Shown: positions 45,798-55,537, numbered from the stretch's first letter. The stretch: DNA of 64,000 nt from JAJPKK01 sp963802745 (GCA_963802745.1 CAWDKL010000035.1:62001-126000), one strand, 5' to 3'. The notes: a model not told the origin generated them from the sequence alone. Numbers and translations: made by a program.

Positions 45798-46033
45798 CAC
45801 TGGATCGTATGACGCTGCTGACGCCGCCGCAATACGCCAATTGAAAAACCGAAAAACGTGAGCGCGCTACCGCGGGCTGCGGCTGCACCGAGTTGACCGG
45901 TCATTGCTCGCGGGGTGGGATCGTAAACACCGCCGCGCGGCGCGGGCGTGGATTTGGGAGGCTGCGTTACGGCCGATCGGGATTTGCAGATGGGTGCGGC
46001 TCATGAAGTGATCGCCAGCCATACCGGCCATGG

Positions 46034-46429
46034 TCAGCATATGGCCACGCGTCGTCGGACGTTGGGTAGTGCCTTGAGCCGGGGGATGATCTCGCTCACG
46101 TCGATTTCGCCGCGAATGTATGCCTCGAAGACGGCATCGATTTCCGGATAGACCGGATTAGGTCCGAACATGTGGGGTGTGCAAAATCGCCCTCGCGAGA
46201 CGCAGGCAGCCGGCACGGCGTAGAATGGCGATTTTGCGCACGCGGCAGGCCTTTGGTTAGGGTCGCGATCACGACACCGCGCGATCACGACGTGAGCGGC
46301 CGACTGCGTGCGCAAAATCGCCGGCGAAGCCGTGCCGGTTGCTCCGCCGTGCCCGGGCGATTTTGCACACCCTACGACCTGCGATTCGACGCGACCGCAA
46401 TTTGGTATAGAACCAATTTGGCCGTGCAT
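46034..46429 (-). CDS. Small ORF carrying an in-frame palindromic repeat
   Basis: 131 codons. The ATG at 46429 has AGGAG 7 bases upstream. After ten or so residues (MHGQIGSIPN) the frame passes through the whole of repeat family A copy 2 without a stop, then reads NPVYPEIDAVFEAYIRGEID and VSEIIPRLKALPNVRRRVAI. The last 40 residues look like a genuine small helical protein; GEIDVSEIIPRL recalls VbhA-like Fic antitoxins, but this is weak. A shorter protein from 46171 is the alternative. Confidence 0.4.
   Translation of the reverse strand: MHGQIGSIPNCGRVESQVVGCAKSPGHGGATGTASPAILRTQSAAHVVIARCRDRDPNQRPAACAKSPFYAVPAACVSRGRFCTPHMFGPNPVYPEIDAVFEAYIRGEIDVSEIIPRLKALPNVRRRVAIC
46174..46410 (-). repeat. 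Palindromic repeat family A, copy 2 (inverted)
   Basis: Reverse complement of 11908-12148, with matching internal blocks GGCGATTTTGCGCACGC and GCGTGCGCAAAATCGCC and one intact end GCACACCCTAC (46365-46375). The other end is GGGGTGTGC, altered from GTAGGGTGTGC. The TATACCAAATT border is also shared. The two copies are about 34 kb apart in opposite orientation. Confidence 0.8.
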
Positions 46430-46713
46430 ATGTCACTCCTAAGCTTTCAAAAATGGCACAACTTGGCTCGAAAAGCACATATTTTCAGGGCCGAGAGCTT
46501 CGGGAGAGCGCACGGCCGCAGTTGCGAAGGGGCACTCAGCATGAAGACCGGCGCGACCTATGCGCTGCGTTGACCCGGAATCCGTCACAGGCCCGCCCCA
46601 ATTTCACAACGAACGAGCACCCGATGACCACCTTCGCACCGCTGCCGATCGACGCCGCCCTGCCGGACCTGCTTGCCGCCCTGGCAAACGGCACGGCTGC
46701 GGTGCTGGTGGCG

Positions 46714-46747
<34 letters not shown>

Positions 46748-48102
46748 TGGTGCTGGCCGGCGAGCCTTGGGCCCGCGAAGGCAAAATCCTGGTGCTGGAA
46801 CCGCGCCGGCTCGCCGCCCGCGCCGCCGCCGAGCGCATGGCGAAGACGCTTGGCGAAGCCGTCGGCGAGACGGTCGGATACCGGGTGCGGTTCGGCACCA
46901 AAGTGTCGAAACGCACGCGCATCGAGGTGGTCACCGAGGGCGTTTTCACCGGCCTGATCCTCGACGATCCCGCGCTTGAAGGCGTCGCGGCGGTGCTGTT
47001 CGACGAATTCCATGAGCGCTCGCTCGATGCCGACCTCGGGCTGGCGCTCGCGCGCGACGCCCAGCAGGGGCTGCGCGAAGACCTGCGGCTCCTGGTGATG
47101 TCGGCCACGATCGACGGCGCGCGTATTGCCAAGGCGCTGGGCGATGCCCCGGTGATCACGAGCGAGGGCCGCGCCTTCGCGGTCGAGACCCGCTATCTCG
47201 GCCGCGATATGCTCAAGCCGATCGAGCCGCAGATTGCGGAGGCGGTGGCCCGCGCCTTGCGCGCCGAAACCGGCTCGATTCTGGCGTTTCTGCCCGGCAC
47301 CGCGGAAATCCGGCGCACCGAAACGCTGCTACGCGAGCGCATCGCGGAACCGGCGGTCGAGGTGTTTGCCCTCCACGGCACGCTCGATTTCGCCGCGCAG
47401 GACCGCGCCATCGCCCCCACGGCGCCCGGCCGCCGCAAGGTCGTGCTGGCGACCTCGATTGCGGAAACCTCGCTCACCATCGAAGGCGTGCGCGTGGTGG
47501 TGGATTCCGGTCTGGCGCGGGTGCCGCGCTACGAGCCCGATGTCGGACTGACCCGGCTCGAAACCGTGCGGGTGTCACGGGCGGCCGCCGATCAGCGCCG
47601 CGGCCGCGCCGGGCGCACCGAGCCGGGTGTCTGCTACCGGCTGTGGGACGAGCCGCAGACCGCGGCGCTGGAACCCTTCGCGCAGCCGGAAATTCTGGCC
47701 GCCGATCTATCCTCGTTCGTGCTCGACCTCGCCCAATGGGGGGTGGCCGATCCGGGCCCAGCTGGTGTTTCTCGATTCCCCGCCCGCGCCCGCGTTCAAC
47801 GAAGCCAAGAAGCTGCTGGCCGATCTCGGCGCTATCGACGCCTCCGGCCGCATCACGCCGGAAGGAAAACGCCTCAACCGCCTGCCGCTGCCGCCGCGGC
47901 TTGCCCGTATGGTGGTGGATGCCGGCCGGGAGGGCGCCGGCCGCGTCGCCGCCGAGATCGCCGCCGTGCTGACCGAACGCGGCCTTGGCGGGAACGATAT
48001 CGACCTGCGCCACCGCATCGACGGACTGCGCCGCGACCGCTCCGCGCGCGCCGAGGAAGCCCGCCGCATGGCCAAACGCTGGGCCGAAATGGCCGGCTCT
48101 TC

Positions 48103-48247
48103 TCCCTCTCCCGTTGTGGGTCGCTCGTCTCCCTCTCCCCGCTTGCGAGGAGAGGGTTGGGGTGAGGGGCAGGTACACGCTCCAGAGCATTTACCTGCCC
48201 CTCACCCGGCGCGCCAAGGCGCGCCGACCCCTCCCCGCGAGCGGGGA
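48103..48247. repeat. Family B-like palindromic element inside hrpB
   Basis: CTCCCTCTCCCCGCTTGCGA and GGTGAGGGGCAGGTA face TACCTGCCCCTCACC and CCCCTCCCCGCGAGCGGGGA. The arms are imperfect but clearly inverted. Not present in normal hrpB, where this position is a short linker. Confidence 0.65.
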
Positions 48248-48304
48248 GAAATAAAAACCCCTCGGCCCGTCGCGCCTTCGTCTAAGGAGGCCGCGACAGC
48301 GGCC

Positions 48305-48364
48305 GTCTCGAAGGATGGCCCAGTCGCCGCGCGTGCATCCCATCCTTCGCGACGCCGGCCTGCG
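48305..48364. repeat. CTCGAAGGATG palindrome inside hrpB
   Basis: GTCTCGAAGGATGG at 48305 and CATCCTTCGCGACG at 48351-48364 form a stem. The same pair, GCGTCTCGAAGGATG and CATCCTTCGCGACGC, occurs at 59794-59846 in an intergenic region, showing it is a separate dispersed repeat. Confidence 0.65.
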
Positions 48365-49615
48365 GCCGGCTCCGCAGGATGAGGCCGATAAGCATGCGAC
48401 CGGGGAGCCGTCGCTCGGCCCCATTCTGGCACTGGCCTATCCGGAGCGCATCGCCAAAAACCGCGGCGCCGCGGCAGGCGCATTCCTCCTCGCCAACGGC
48501 CGCGGCGCCTTCGTGGACCCGGCCTCAGCCCTGGCGCGCGAGCCGTACCTCGCGGTCGCCGAACTGATCGGCGCCGCCGCACAAAGCCGCATCACGCTGG
48601 CGGCGGCAATTGGTATCGAAGAGATCGAAGCGCATTTTGCCGGCCGCATCGAAGTGATTCACGAGGTCACCTGCGACCCGAAGACGCTGACGCTGCGCAG
48701 GCGCCGCCTTCGCCGCCTCGATGCCATCACGCTCGGCGATCGGCCGGTTCCGGTAACGCCGGACGAGGGCACGGCGCGCCTCTTCGCCGAGGCGATCGTG
48801 AAGGCCGGGATCGATCGGCTGCCCTGGTCCAAGGCGCTCGCGCAATGGCGCGATCGGGTGATGTTTCTGCGCCGCCACGAGGGCGCGGAATGGCCCGACC
48901 TGTCGGACGCCGCGCTGGCGGGCTCGGCCGGCGATTGGCTGGCGCCGCTGTTGTTCGACAAGACGGCGCTGGCGGCTCTGGGCGGCGCGGAACTCGAAGC
49001 CGCGCTCCACAATCTGCTGCCCCACGCGCTGCGCCGCCGGCTCGAGGCCGAAGCGCCGACCCATTTCGATGCGCCGTCGGGTTCGCGCGTGCCCATCGAC
49101 TATGAAGCCGAGGGAGGCCCGAAGCTCGCCATCCGGGTGCAGGAACTGTTCGGCCTCAGCCGCCATCCCGCCATCGCGGGCGGGCGGGTGCCGCTGCTGA
49201 TCGAGTTGCTGTCGCCCGCGCACCGGCCGGTGCAGCTGACCCGCGATCTGCCGGGTTTCTGGCGCGGCAGCTACGCGGCGGTGAGAACCGAGATGCGCGG
49301 GCGCTATCCGCGCCATCCGTGGCCGGACGATCCGACCACCGCGCCGGCGACGCGCCGCGCCAAGCCGCGCGGGGAGTGAGGCGGTTCCAACGGACCGCGC
49401 TCGTGCATAAACGTCGCGCTGCCCGGTGTCGGCTATCGGTGTTGCGCCCCCGGCGGGCAGCGTCGGGTCGTTCCGTGCAATGCGATCTGGTTTGGGCTAA
49501 GGCGTGAGCGCGCGCCGCCCCATCACTGGAATGGCTTCATGCAACCACATCGTGGACGTGCGGTCGCTGGCGTTGCCGTGTACTGTCGCGCGGTCCTGAT
49601 GCGAAGGAGATATCC

Positions 49616-49759
49616 ATGTTGGGCCTCGAAAATCTGCAGCCGGCGGTGGCGCTGCTGGCCGGCATCCTCATCCTGATCATGCCGCGGCTGCTCAATTATA
49701 TTGTCGCGATCTATCTGATCGTGGTGGGGATCTCCGGGCTCGGCCTGCTCCACCGCTGA
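49616..49759 (+). CDS. DUF3096 family small membrane protein
   Basis: 47 residues, preceded by a strong GAAGGAGA ribosome site. Two hydrophobic helices (AVALLAGILILIMPRLLNYI, then VAIYLIVVGISGLGLL) separated by a Pro-Arg turn. This matches the DUF3096 proteins, small inner-membrane proteins of unknown function that are widespread in proteobacteria. Confidence 0.8.
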   Translation: MLGLENLQPAVALLAGILILIMPRLLNYIVAIYLIVVGISGLGLLHR

Positions 49760-49813
49760 GCGCCTCGCCGGCGCGAGCGTGCATCCGCGGACAGGCGAAG
49801 CGGGGCCCAAAAA

Positions 49814-50341
49814 ATGCGGATTGTGGTGGCCGGGACCTCCGGTGCCGGGAAGACTACCCTGGCGAAGGCGATCGCCTCGGAATTGGCCCTGCCTCGCATC
49901 GAGCTGGATGCGCTCTACTGGGGGCCGGGATGGTGCGCGGCTGATCCGGCCGTCTTCGCCGCCCGCGTCGGCGCCGCCGTCAGCGCCGAGGCCTGGGTGC
50001 TGGACGGCGATTACGGGAGGGTTCGCGCATTGGTGTGGGGGCGGGCGACACATTTGATCTGGCTGGATTTCAGCCGGGGCGTGATCATGTGCCGCGTCAT
50101 CAGACGATCGATCATGCGCGCGATCGATCAAACCGAGCTGTGGGCCGGCAACCGGGAAGATTGGCGCCACTGGTTGCAGCCAAGCCATCCGATCCGATGG
50201 GCGTGGACGACCTGGCAACGCCGCCGCGTGGAATTCGAGGCACAGCTGCGCCGCGAGGAATACCAGAACCTGGTCGTGCTGCGTTTGCGCCGGCCGCGCG
50301 AGGCGGCCCGCATCATCGACCGGCTGCGAACCGCCGGATGA
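49814..50341 (+). CDS. Small P-loop kinase-like protein (adenylate kinase/FlaR-like)
   Basis: 175 residues. Walker A GTSGAGKTTLAKAI at 7-20; LPRIELDALYWGPGW and VLDGDYGRVR match the topology-modulation/FlaR-like group of the adenylate kinase superfamily, and LIWLDFSRGVIMCRVIRRS is the lid-side helix. Probably a nucleoside or nucleotide kinase; substrate unknown. Cytoplasmic. It follows DUF3096 by 54 bases. Confidence 0.85.
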   Translation: MRIVVAGTSGAGKTTLAKAIASELALPRIELDALYWGPGWCAADPAVFAARVGAAVSAEAWVLDGDYGRVRALVWGRATHLIWLDFSRGVIMCRVIRRSIMRAIDQTELWAGNREDWRHWLQPSHPIRWAWTTWQRRRVEFEAQLRREEYQNLVVLRLRRPREAARIIDRLRTAG

Positions 50342-50395
50342 GCGGTCCATTGCTGCCGCGGCGTCGGTGCCGCGCCGGTCCGCCACCCGCCCCCG

Positions 50396-51007
50396 TCATG
50401 CCCCTGCGCTCGGCCGCGCCGATACGGCGGCGTGCCAGCGGTGGATGTGGCCGAAATCGGCCGGTACGGCGAGCTTGGCCGGCTTCATGAAATCGATCGC
50501 CACCAGGGCGGTGATGTCGGCCACCGAAAACCGTTCGCTCGCGATGAAGCGCCTGCCGTCGAGCTGCCGATCGAGGATGCTTAAGAACTCGGCCACACGC
50601 GGCTTGTTGGCTTCGCCCCAGGCGGCGACCTGTGGCACTTCGGCACGCGCCATGGCGGGATGCAGGTGTCTGAAAACCTGAGAGACCGGAAAATAGAGGT
50701 GCTGCTCGAGGCGCCGGTTCCACATTTCCACCAAGGCCTGTTCCAGCGCCCCGGTGCCGAACAGGGGCGGATCCGGATTGGTAACCTCGAAATAGCGGCA
50801 GATCGCGATCGATTCGGTGATCACGGTGCCGTCGTCGAGCACCAGCGCGGGCACCCGCTGGAGCGGATTGATGGCCGTGAATGCCGCCGATTTCTGCTGC
50901 ATGGCGCCGAGATCGACTGGTTCTAATGGTACTGAAATGCCCTTTTCGGCCAGAAAAATGCGTACGCGCCGGGGATTTGGTGCGCGTCCCCCATCATAGA
51001 GCTTCAT
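50396..51007 (-). CDS. Glutathione S-transferase
   Basis: 203 residues. The N-terminal thioredoxin-like domain (MKLYDGGRAPNPRRVRIFLA; VPALVLDDGTVITESIAICR with the cis-Pro and the glutathione-binding E-S) is followed by the all-helical domain containing FSVADITALVAIDF. GSTs conjugate glutathione to electrophiles. The start at 51007 agrees with the family N-terminus; upstream residues in the longer frame are non-homologous. GGGAGA lies about 10 bases before it. Confidence 0.92.
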   Translation of the reverse strand: MKLYDGGRAPNPRRVRIFLAEKGISVPLEPVDLGAMQQKSAAFTAINPLQRVPALVLDDGTVITESIAICRYFEVTNPDPPLFGTGALEQALVEMWNRRLEQHLYFPVSQVFRHLHPAMARAEVPQVAAWGEANKPRVAEFLSILDRQLDGRRFIASERFSVADITALVAIDFMKPAKLAVPADFGHIHRWHAAVSARPSAGA

Positions 51008-51227
51008 GTCAACGTGATCTCCCGATCCAAGCCCGCAGCGATGTCCCCGCGTGGCCCGGTGACATCTGTTCGCGCCCCCTCGATCGCTTCGAGGGGCCTT
51101 CGCCAACCGCTCGTTTACCTTATCGCATGGTATAAGATCCCGGATCGAAGCACGCTCTTAAGAATTTTTGCGCTCTAACATCATTGGACGGCACCTGGGA
51201 TAGGAGAATTCGCGTGGTCGCGGGGGC

Positions 51228-51971
51228 ATGCGCATCCGCCGGATCCGCGGGAGAGACGGAGCCACGTTCGTGTACGGACCGCTGAAGGCCATCATTCTTG
51301 CCGGCCTCATTGCCGGCTTGGTCGTGGCGGTGCAACGCCACGGTGGCGTCGCGCCTGGCTTCGACAGCCACGATCCGCTGTCGCTGGTCTATCAGGTCGG
51401 CCTCCTGATCCTGGTCGGCGGTGCCGCCGTTCGCCTGTTTAGCGGCCGTTTGGGCGAGGCGCTGCAGGCGGCGATGATGTGGATCGTCATCGCCCTGCTG
51501 CTGATTGCCGGTTACACCTATCGCTTCGAGCTCAACGAAGTGACCACCCGCATGATGATGGAACTTGCGCCGGGGCGGACCGTGCTGGCGCGCGGACAGG
51601 TTGTGGAGGTCGCCCGGACCGGGTCCGGAGAGTTCCAGATCTTGACGACCGTCAACGATGCCCGGGTGCCGATGGTGCTCGATACCGGCGCCAGCACCGT
51701 GATGCTGACGCGCGATGCCGCCCTCGCGGCGGGGCTGCCGGTCGAACTGATCAAATACACGATCAATATCGAGACCGCGAACGGCCGCACCCGCGCCGCC
51801 GCCGCCACGATCGACCAAATCGCGGTCGGCAATATCGTCGAGACCGCGGTGCCGGCGCTGATCGCGCAGCCCGGCGCGCTGAAGACGAGCCTGCTCGGCA
51901 TGAGCTTCCTGTCCCGGCTCGAGAGCTGGGAGGTGCGCGGCGGCAAGGTTATCATGCACGGGGCGCCATGA
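51228..51971 (+). CDS. Membrane-anchored clan AA aspartic protease (TIGR02281-type)
   Basis: 247 residues. Three hydrophobic helices in the first 105 (IILAGLIAGLVVAV; LVYQVGLLILVGGAAV; MMWIVIALLLIAGYTY), then a retropepsin-like domain with the catalytic VLDTGASTVMLT and the closing LLGMSFLSRLESWEV. Retroviral-type proteases work as dimers, one aspartate per chain; the bacterial substrate is unknown. The protease domain probably faces the periplasm. Confidence 0.9.
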   Translation: MRIRRIRGRDGATFVYGPLKAIILAGLIAGLVVAVQRHGGVAPGFDSHDPLSLVYQVGLLILVGGAAVRLFSGRLGEALQAAMMWIVIALLLIAGYTYRFELNEVTTRMMMELAPGRTVLARGQVVEVARTGSGEFQILTTVNDARVPMVLDTGASTVMLTRDAALAAGLPVELIKYTINIETANGRTRAAAATIDQIAVGNIVETAVPALIAQPGALKTSLLGMSFLSRLESWEVRGGKVIMHGAP

Positions 51972-52001
51972 GGTGGCCCTGCGAACCAGCTCATCCGCCG
52001 C

Positions 52002-52832
52002 TCATAACACCAGGCTTGCAAGAAAGCGCGCCGCCATGGTGGCGAGGAACAGCCCAAGCCCGATCTCCAGGCGCCGGCGCGGGGTTCGGTGGGCGAGCCG
52101 GGCGCCGAAACCCGCCGCATAGCTCGAAATCGGCGCCATGAGGGCAACGCCCGCGAGCGACACGAAGCCGATGCACAGCGGCGGCATCAGGCTTTGGTGC
52201 GGCAGGCCGGCGAGCATGAACCCGATCGTGCCCGCAACGGCGATCGGAACGCCGAGTCCGGCCGAGGTCGCGACCGCCGCGTGGATCGGCTTGCCGTACA
52301 GCGTCATGATGATATTGGACAGCGAGCCGCCGCTCACGCCCATGAGCGCGGACGACAGCCCGATGGCGTAGCCGAACAGCGGCATCGCCGGTCCCCGCGG
52401 CAGGTCGTCGGCCAACCGCCAGCTGTCGCGGCCGAACAGCAGCTTGACGGCGATAAGGCCGGCAATCAGCGCGAAGGCCGCTTTGAACACCCCCGCCGGC
52501 GCGATCGCCGCAAGCAGGGCGCCGGTCGCCACCCCGGCGATTGCCGGCAGCGTCCAGGCCCGGACCACGTCGTCGAGCCCGATGCCCTTGGCCCGGTGCG
52601 CATAATAGGAGCGGAACGTGGTCGGCACGATGATGGCGAGCGAGGTGCCGATGCAGAGCTGCATGCGGATGTCCTCGGAAACCCCGAGCGCGCGAAATAC
52701 CTCGTAAAGTACCGGAACGATGACCCCGCCGCCGCCGATGCCGAACAGGCCGGCGAGCACCCCGGTGACGACACCGCCGCCGGCAATGACGGCGGCCAGC
52801 AGCGCGAGTTCCGCAATCGGCATTCCGAACAT
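52002..52832 (-). CDS. TauE/SafE family sulfite/anion exporter
   Basis: A 276-residue membrane protein with about eight helices and the internal duplication typical of TauE/SafE: GVLAGLFGIGGGGVIVPVLY and, in the second half, GVSGGSLSNIIMTLYGKPI. Family members move sulfite, sulfonates or other anions. The start at 52832 (MFGMPIAEL) removes a basic unrelated extension. It lies 37 bases downstream of dusA on the same strand. Confidence 0.92.
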   Translation of the reverse strand: MFGMPIAELALLAAVIAGGGVVTGVLAGLFGIGGGGVIVPVLYEVFRALGVSEDIRMQLCIGTSLAIIVPTTFRSYYAHRAKGIGLDDVVRAWTLPAIAGVATGALLAAIAPAGVFKAAFALIAGLIAVKLLFGRDSWRLADDLPRGPAMPLFGYAIGLSSALMGVSGGSLSNIIMTLYGKPIHAAVATSAGLGVPIAVAGTIGFMLAGLPHQSLMPPLCIGFVSLAGVALMAPISSYAAGFGARLAHRTPRRRLEIGLGLFLATMAARFLASLVL

Positions 52833-52869
52833 CAGGCCGGGCTTTCGTGCCGGAGGGGCGAAATTCGCA

Positions 52870-53875
52870 TCACGCCGCCGCCGGCTCGGCCATGGCGGTG
52901 CGGCCCGCCGCGACCACGCGGAGCGCTTCGCGCAGCACCTCGGCGCCGGCACCGGGTTTCACGGCATCGACGGTGAGGACTTGGCGGAAGCGGCGCGCGC
53001 CCGGCACCGCGTGGAACAGCCCGACCATATGGCGCAGGATCGCCGGCGCCCGCGTGCCGGCCGCCATCTCGCGCTCGATATAGGGGATCATGGCTTCGGC
53101 GGCGGCTTCGACGCTCGTGAAGGGGGGCGCCGCGCCGAACAGCTGCGAATCGACATCGAGAAGGCGCCACGGCTCCTTATAGGCGGCGCGGCCGATCATG
53201 ACGCCGTCAAGCCTGGAAAGGTGCACTTTGGCTTCATCCACGGTGGCGATGCCGCCATTGATCACGATGTCGAGCCCTGGAAGCCGGGCCTTGAGCCGGT
53301 ACACGCGCGCATAGTCGAGCGGCGGAATATCTCGGTTCTCCCGCGGCGACAGGCCGGCAAGCCATGCCTTGCGGGCGTGGACGATGAGCCGGTCGAACGC
53401 CCGCCGCGACTACCGCGTCGGCCAGGGCATCAAGGGCTTCTTCCGGATCCTGATCGTCAATGCCGATGCGGCATTTGACCGTCACCGGAACCGTCACCGC
53501 CGCCTTCATGGCGGCAACGCAATCGCCGACCCGCTCCGGCTCCGCCATCAGGCAGGCGCCGAAGCGGCCGTTTTGCACGCGGTCGGACGGGCAGCCGACA
53601 TTGAGATTGATCTCGTCATAGCCGAAGTCGGCGCCAATCCGCGCCGCGGCCGCCAGCGCCTCCGGCTCGCAGCCGCCGAGTTGCAGCGCGACCGGGTGCT
53701 CCGCCGGATCGAACGCCAAGAGCCGCGCCCGATCACCATGCAGCACCGCGCCGGTGGTGAGCATTTCGGTATAGAGCAGCGCCCGCCGCGTCAGCAGCCG
53801 ATGGAAATAGCGGCAGTGACGGTCGGTCCAATCCATCATCGGGGCGACGGAAAATGTTCTCGGTAAGCTATTCAT
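52870..53875 (-). pseudogene. dusA: tRNA-dihydrouridine(20/20a) synthase DusA, one frameshift
   Basis: The first frame carries APMMDWTDRHCRYF, LQLGGCEP and NVGCPSDRVQNGRFGACLM with the catalytic cysteine. It derails after ADAVVAAGV near 53397; removing one base gives DRLIVHARKAWLAGLSPREN and runs into LPGLDIVINGGIATVDEAKV and DGVMIGRAAYKEPW. Length and motifs then match DusA (about 335 aa), which reduces U20/20a in tRNA with FMN. The single extra base is the only damage. Divergent from phd, 91 bases away. Confidence 0.9.
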
Positions 53876-53929
53876 TTTATTGGTCTTTTTCTCCTTCCCG
53901 ACTACCCTTGAGCTGCACCGAAGATATGG

Positions 53930-53947
53930 CTACATTGGTTCTTGTAG
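53930..53947. promoter_or_regulatory. Operator-like inverted repeat upstream of phd
   Basis: CTACA and TGTAG, 5-bp arms 8 bases apart, ending 19 bases before the phd start codon. Phd/YefM antitoxins bind short palindromes in this position, so it is a candidate autoregulatory site. Confidence 0.4.
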
Positions 53948-53966
53948 TCATGGCGGATACGCGACG

Positions 53967-54221
53967 ATGAAAGAATTGCAGCTTCGCGACGCCAAGTCAA
54001 CGCTGTCAGCGGTCGTCGAGGCTGCAGAACAAGGTCAACCTACGACGATTACCAAGCACGGACGCCCAGCCGCCGTCGTGATCTCTTATAAAGAATGGAC
54101 CAAGCTGAACGGTAGGGTTCCTTCCTTTGCCGACCTGCTTTTGGCTGTTCCCCAGTTCACCGAGGAGGACCTGCCCGAGAGACGTTCCACCCGGATCGTG
54201 CGGGAGGGCGCCCCCGATTGA
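53967..54221 (+). CDS. Phd/YefM-family antitoxin
   Basis: 84 residues. The N-terminal DNA-binding fold is clear: KELQLRDAKSTLSAVVEAAE, TTITKHGRPAAVVISYKEW. The C-terminal tail (TEEDLPERRSTRIVREGAPD) would wrap the toxin. The stop overlaps the toxin start codon by one base (TGATG). The start at 53967 agrees with the family; the upstream extension is not conserved. Confidence 0.87.
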   Translation: MKELQLRDAKSTLSAVVEAAEQGQPTTITKHGRPAAVVISYKEWTKLNGRVPSFADLLLAVPQFTEEDLPERRSTRIVREGAPD

Positions 54222-54529
54222 TGTCCGGTTATTTGCTCGACACCGACGCGATATCGATCCGCGCTCCTCCGTCCATGGCCCGGAATGCCGTGCGCTCCGA
54301 TGTTGCCCGCTTTCGAACGTGGGTGCGTGAGCATGACGACCACCTTTTTTTGTCAGCGATAACACTGGCAGAGATTCAAGCGGGTATCTGGCAACTCGAG
54401 CGCAGAGGTTCCGCGCGCCGCGCCGCCGTGCTTGCCCATTGGCTTAGCGCCATCCTGGAGCTTTACGATTCAAGACGTTGTCGTTTACGGCGGCCGCCGC
54501 TCTCGAAACCGTCAGGCGGGTGTAAATAG
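54221..54529 (+). pseudogene. PIN-domain toxin (FitB/VapC-like), truncated
   Basis: Begins SGYLLDTDAISIRA (first aspartates) with the conserved glutamate in LSAITLAEIQAGIWQLE. After AILELYDSRR the frame degenerates; shifting by two bases gives SFTAAAALETVRRV and a stop, matching the S-F-D-A-A-A-A block of the family. The remaining third, including the second acidic cluster (normally near F-A-D), is missing. Likely inactive, leaving the antitoxin without a working partner. Confidence 0.65.
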
Positions 54530-54575
54530 TAGGCGCCCCGGAATGCGACCGATGGGCAGAGAGGGAGGAATGACG

Positions 54576-55532
54576 ATGGCTGCGATGGACAATTTCCGGC
54601 TGCACGACGGTGTTATCGATCGCCGGATGCTGCTCGGCACCGCGGCGGCGGCGGGGCTCGCGGTAGCGTTTGCGGCGAAAGGTGCGCCGGCCGCGGCCGC
54701 CGAAGCGGCGGCCGATCCGCTCGTCCCGGTGCCGATGCCGGCGCAGGTTCCGGTGCGGGAGGGGATGGCCCAGCTCGCCGACACGCGGCTGTGGTTCTGG
54801 GACACGGGTGGTACCGGCGAGCCGATCGTGCTCTTGCATCCGGCGTCGGGCAGCGGCCTGATCTGGGGCTACCAGCAGCCGGTCTTCGCCAAGGCCGGCT
54901 ACCGGGTGATCTCCTATTCGCGCCGCGGCTACTACAATTCCGCGCCGATGGATCGTTCCAAGCCCGGCAACGCTTCCGAGGATTTGCACCAGCTGGTGGA
55001 CTTTCTCGGGCTGGCTAAGTTCCACATCGTGGCCTCGGCCGCCGGCGGCAGCGTCGGGTCGGACTATGCGTTTTCGCACCCCGAGCGGCTGTTGAGCCTC
55101 ACGGTGTCGAGCAATCAGTTCGGCCTCGTGGATGGTGAGATTCCAGCCGCTGGCGCGCGCATCCGCCCGGACATTTGGGAGGAAATTCCGGTCGAAGTCC
55201 GCGAGGTCGGGCCGTCCTACCGCGCCGTCAATCCGCAGGGCTATCAGCTGTGGAGCGAATTCGAGCGCAAATCCGGCCTGAAGGATGCGTTCCGCCAGCC
55301 GCTGAAAAACCGCATCACCACCGCGATGCTGCGCACGCTCAAGGTGCCGACGCTGGTGATTTCCGGCGCCGCCGATCTCGCCACCCCGCCGTCGATCGCC
55401 CGCATGATCGCCGCTACGATTCCGAACGCCGAACTGGTGGTCGCCCCGGAAGCCGGCCACTCGGTTTACTGGGAGGAGCCGGCGCTGTTCAATCGCGCCG
55501 TTCTCACCTTCATCGCCAAGCACAGGGCCTGA
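54576..55532 (+). CDS. Exported alpha/beta hydrolase-fold protein lacking the nucleophile serine
   Basis: 318 residues. Tat-like signal (DRRMLLGTAAAAGLAVAFAA, ending AAAAEA), then an alpha/beta hydrolase core: VLLHPASGSGLIWG, VISYSRRGYYNS and DLHQLVDFLGLAKFHIVAS. At the nucleophile elbow the sequence is VASAAGGSVG, aligning Ala where G-x-S-x-G has Ser. The acid (SGAADLATPP) and histidine (EAGHSVYWEEP) remain. It may not be a serine hydrolase; some such folds act as lyases or oxygenases. Start at 54576 places GGAGG 7 bases upstream. Confidence 0.8.
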   Translation: MAAMDNFRLHDGVIDRRMLLGTAAAAGLAVAFAAKGAPAAAAEAAADPLVPVPMPAQVPVREGMAQLADTRLWFWDTGGTGEPIVLLHPASGSGLIWGYQQPVFAKAGYRVISYSRRGYYNSAPMDRSKPGNASEDLHQLVDFLGLAKFHIVASAAGGSVGSDYAFSHPERLLSLTVSSNQFGLVDGEIPAAGARIRPDIWEEIPVEVREVGPSYRAVNPQGYQLWSEFERKSGLKDAFRQPLKNRITTAMLRTLKVPTLVISGAADLATPPSIARMIAATIPNAELVVAPEAGHSVYWEEPALFNRAVLTFIAKHRA

Positions 55533-55537
55533 CCGCC

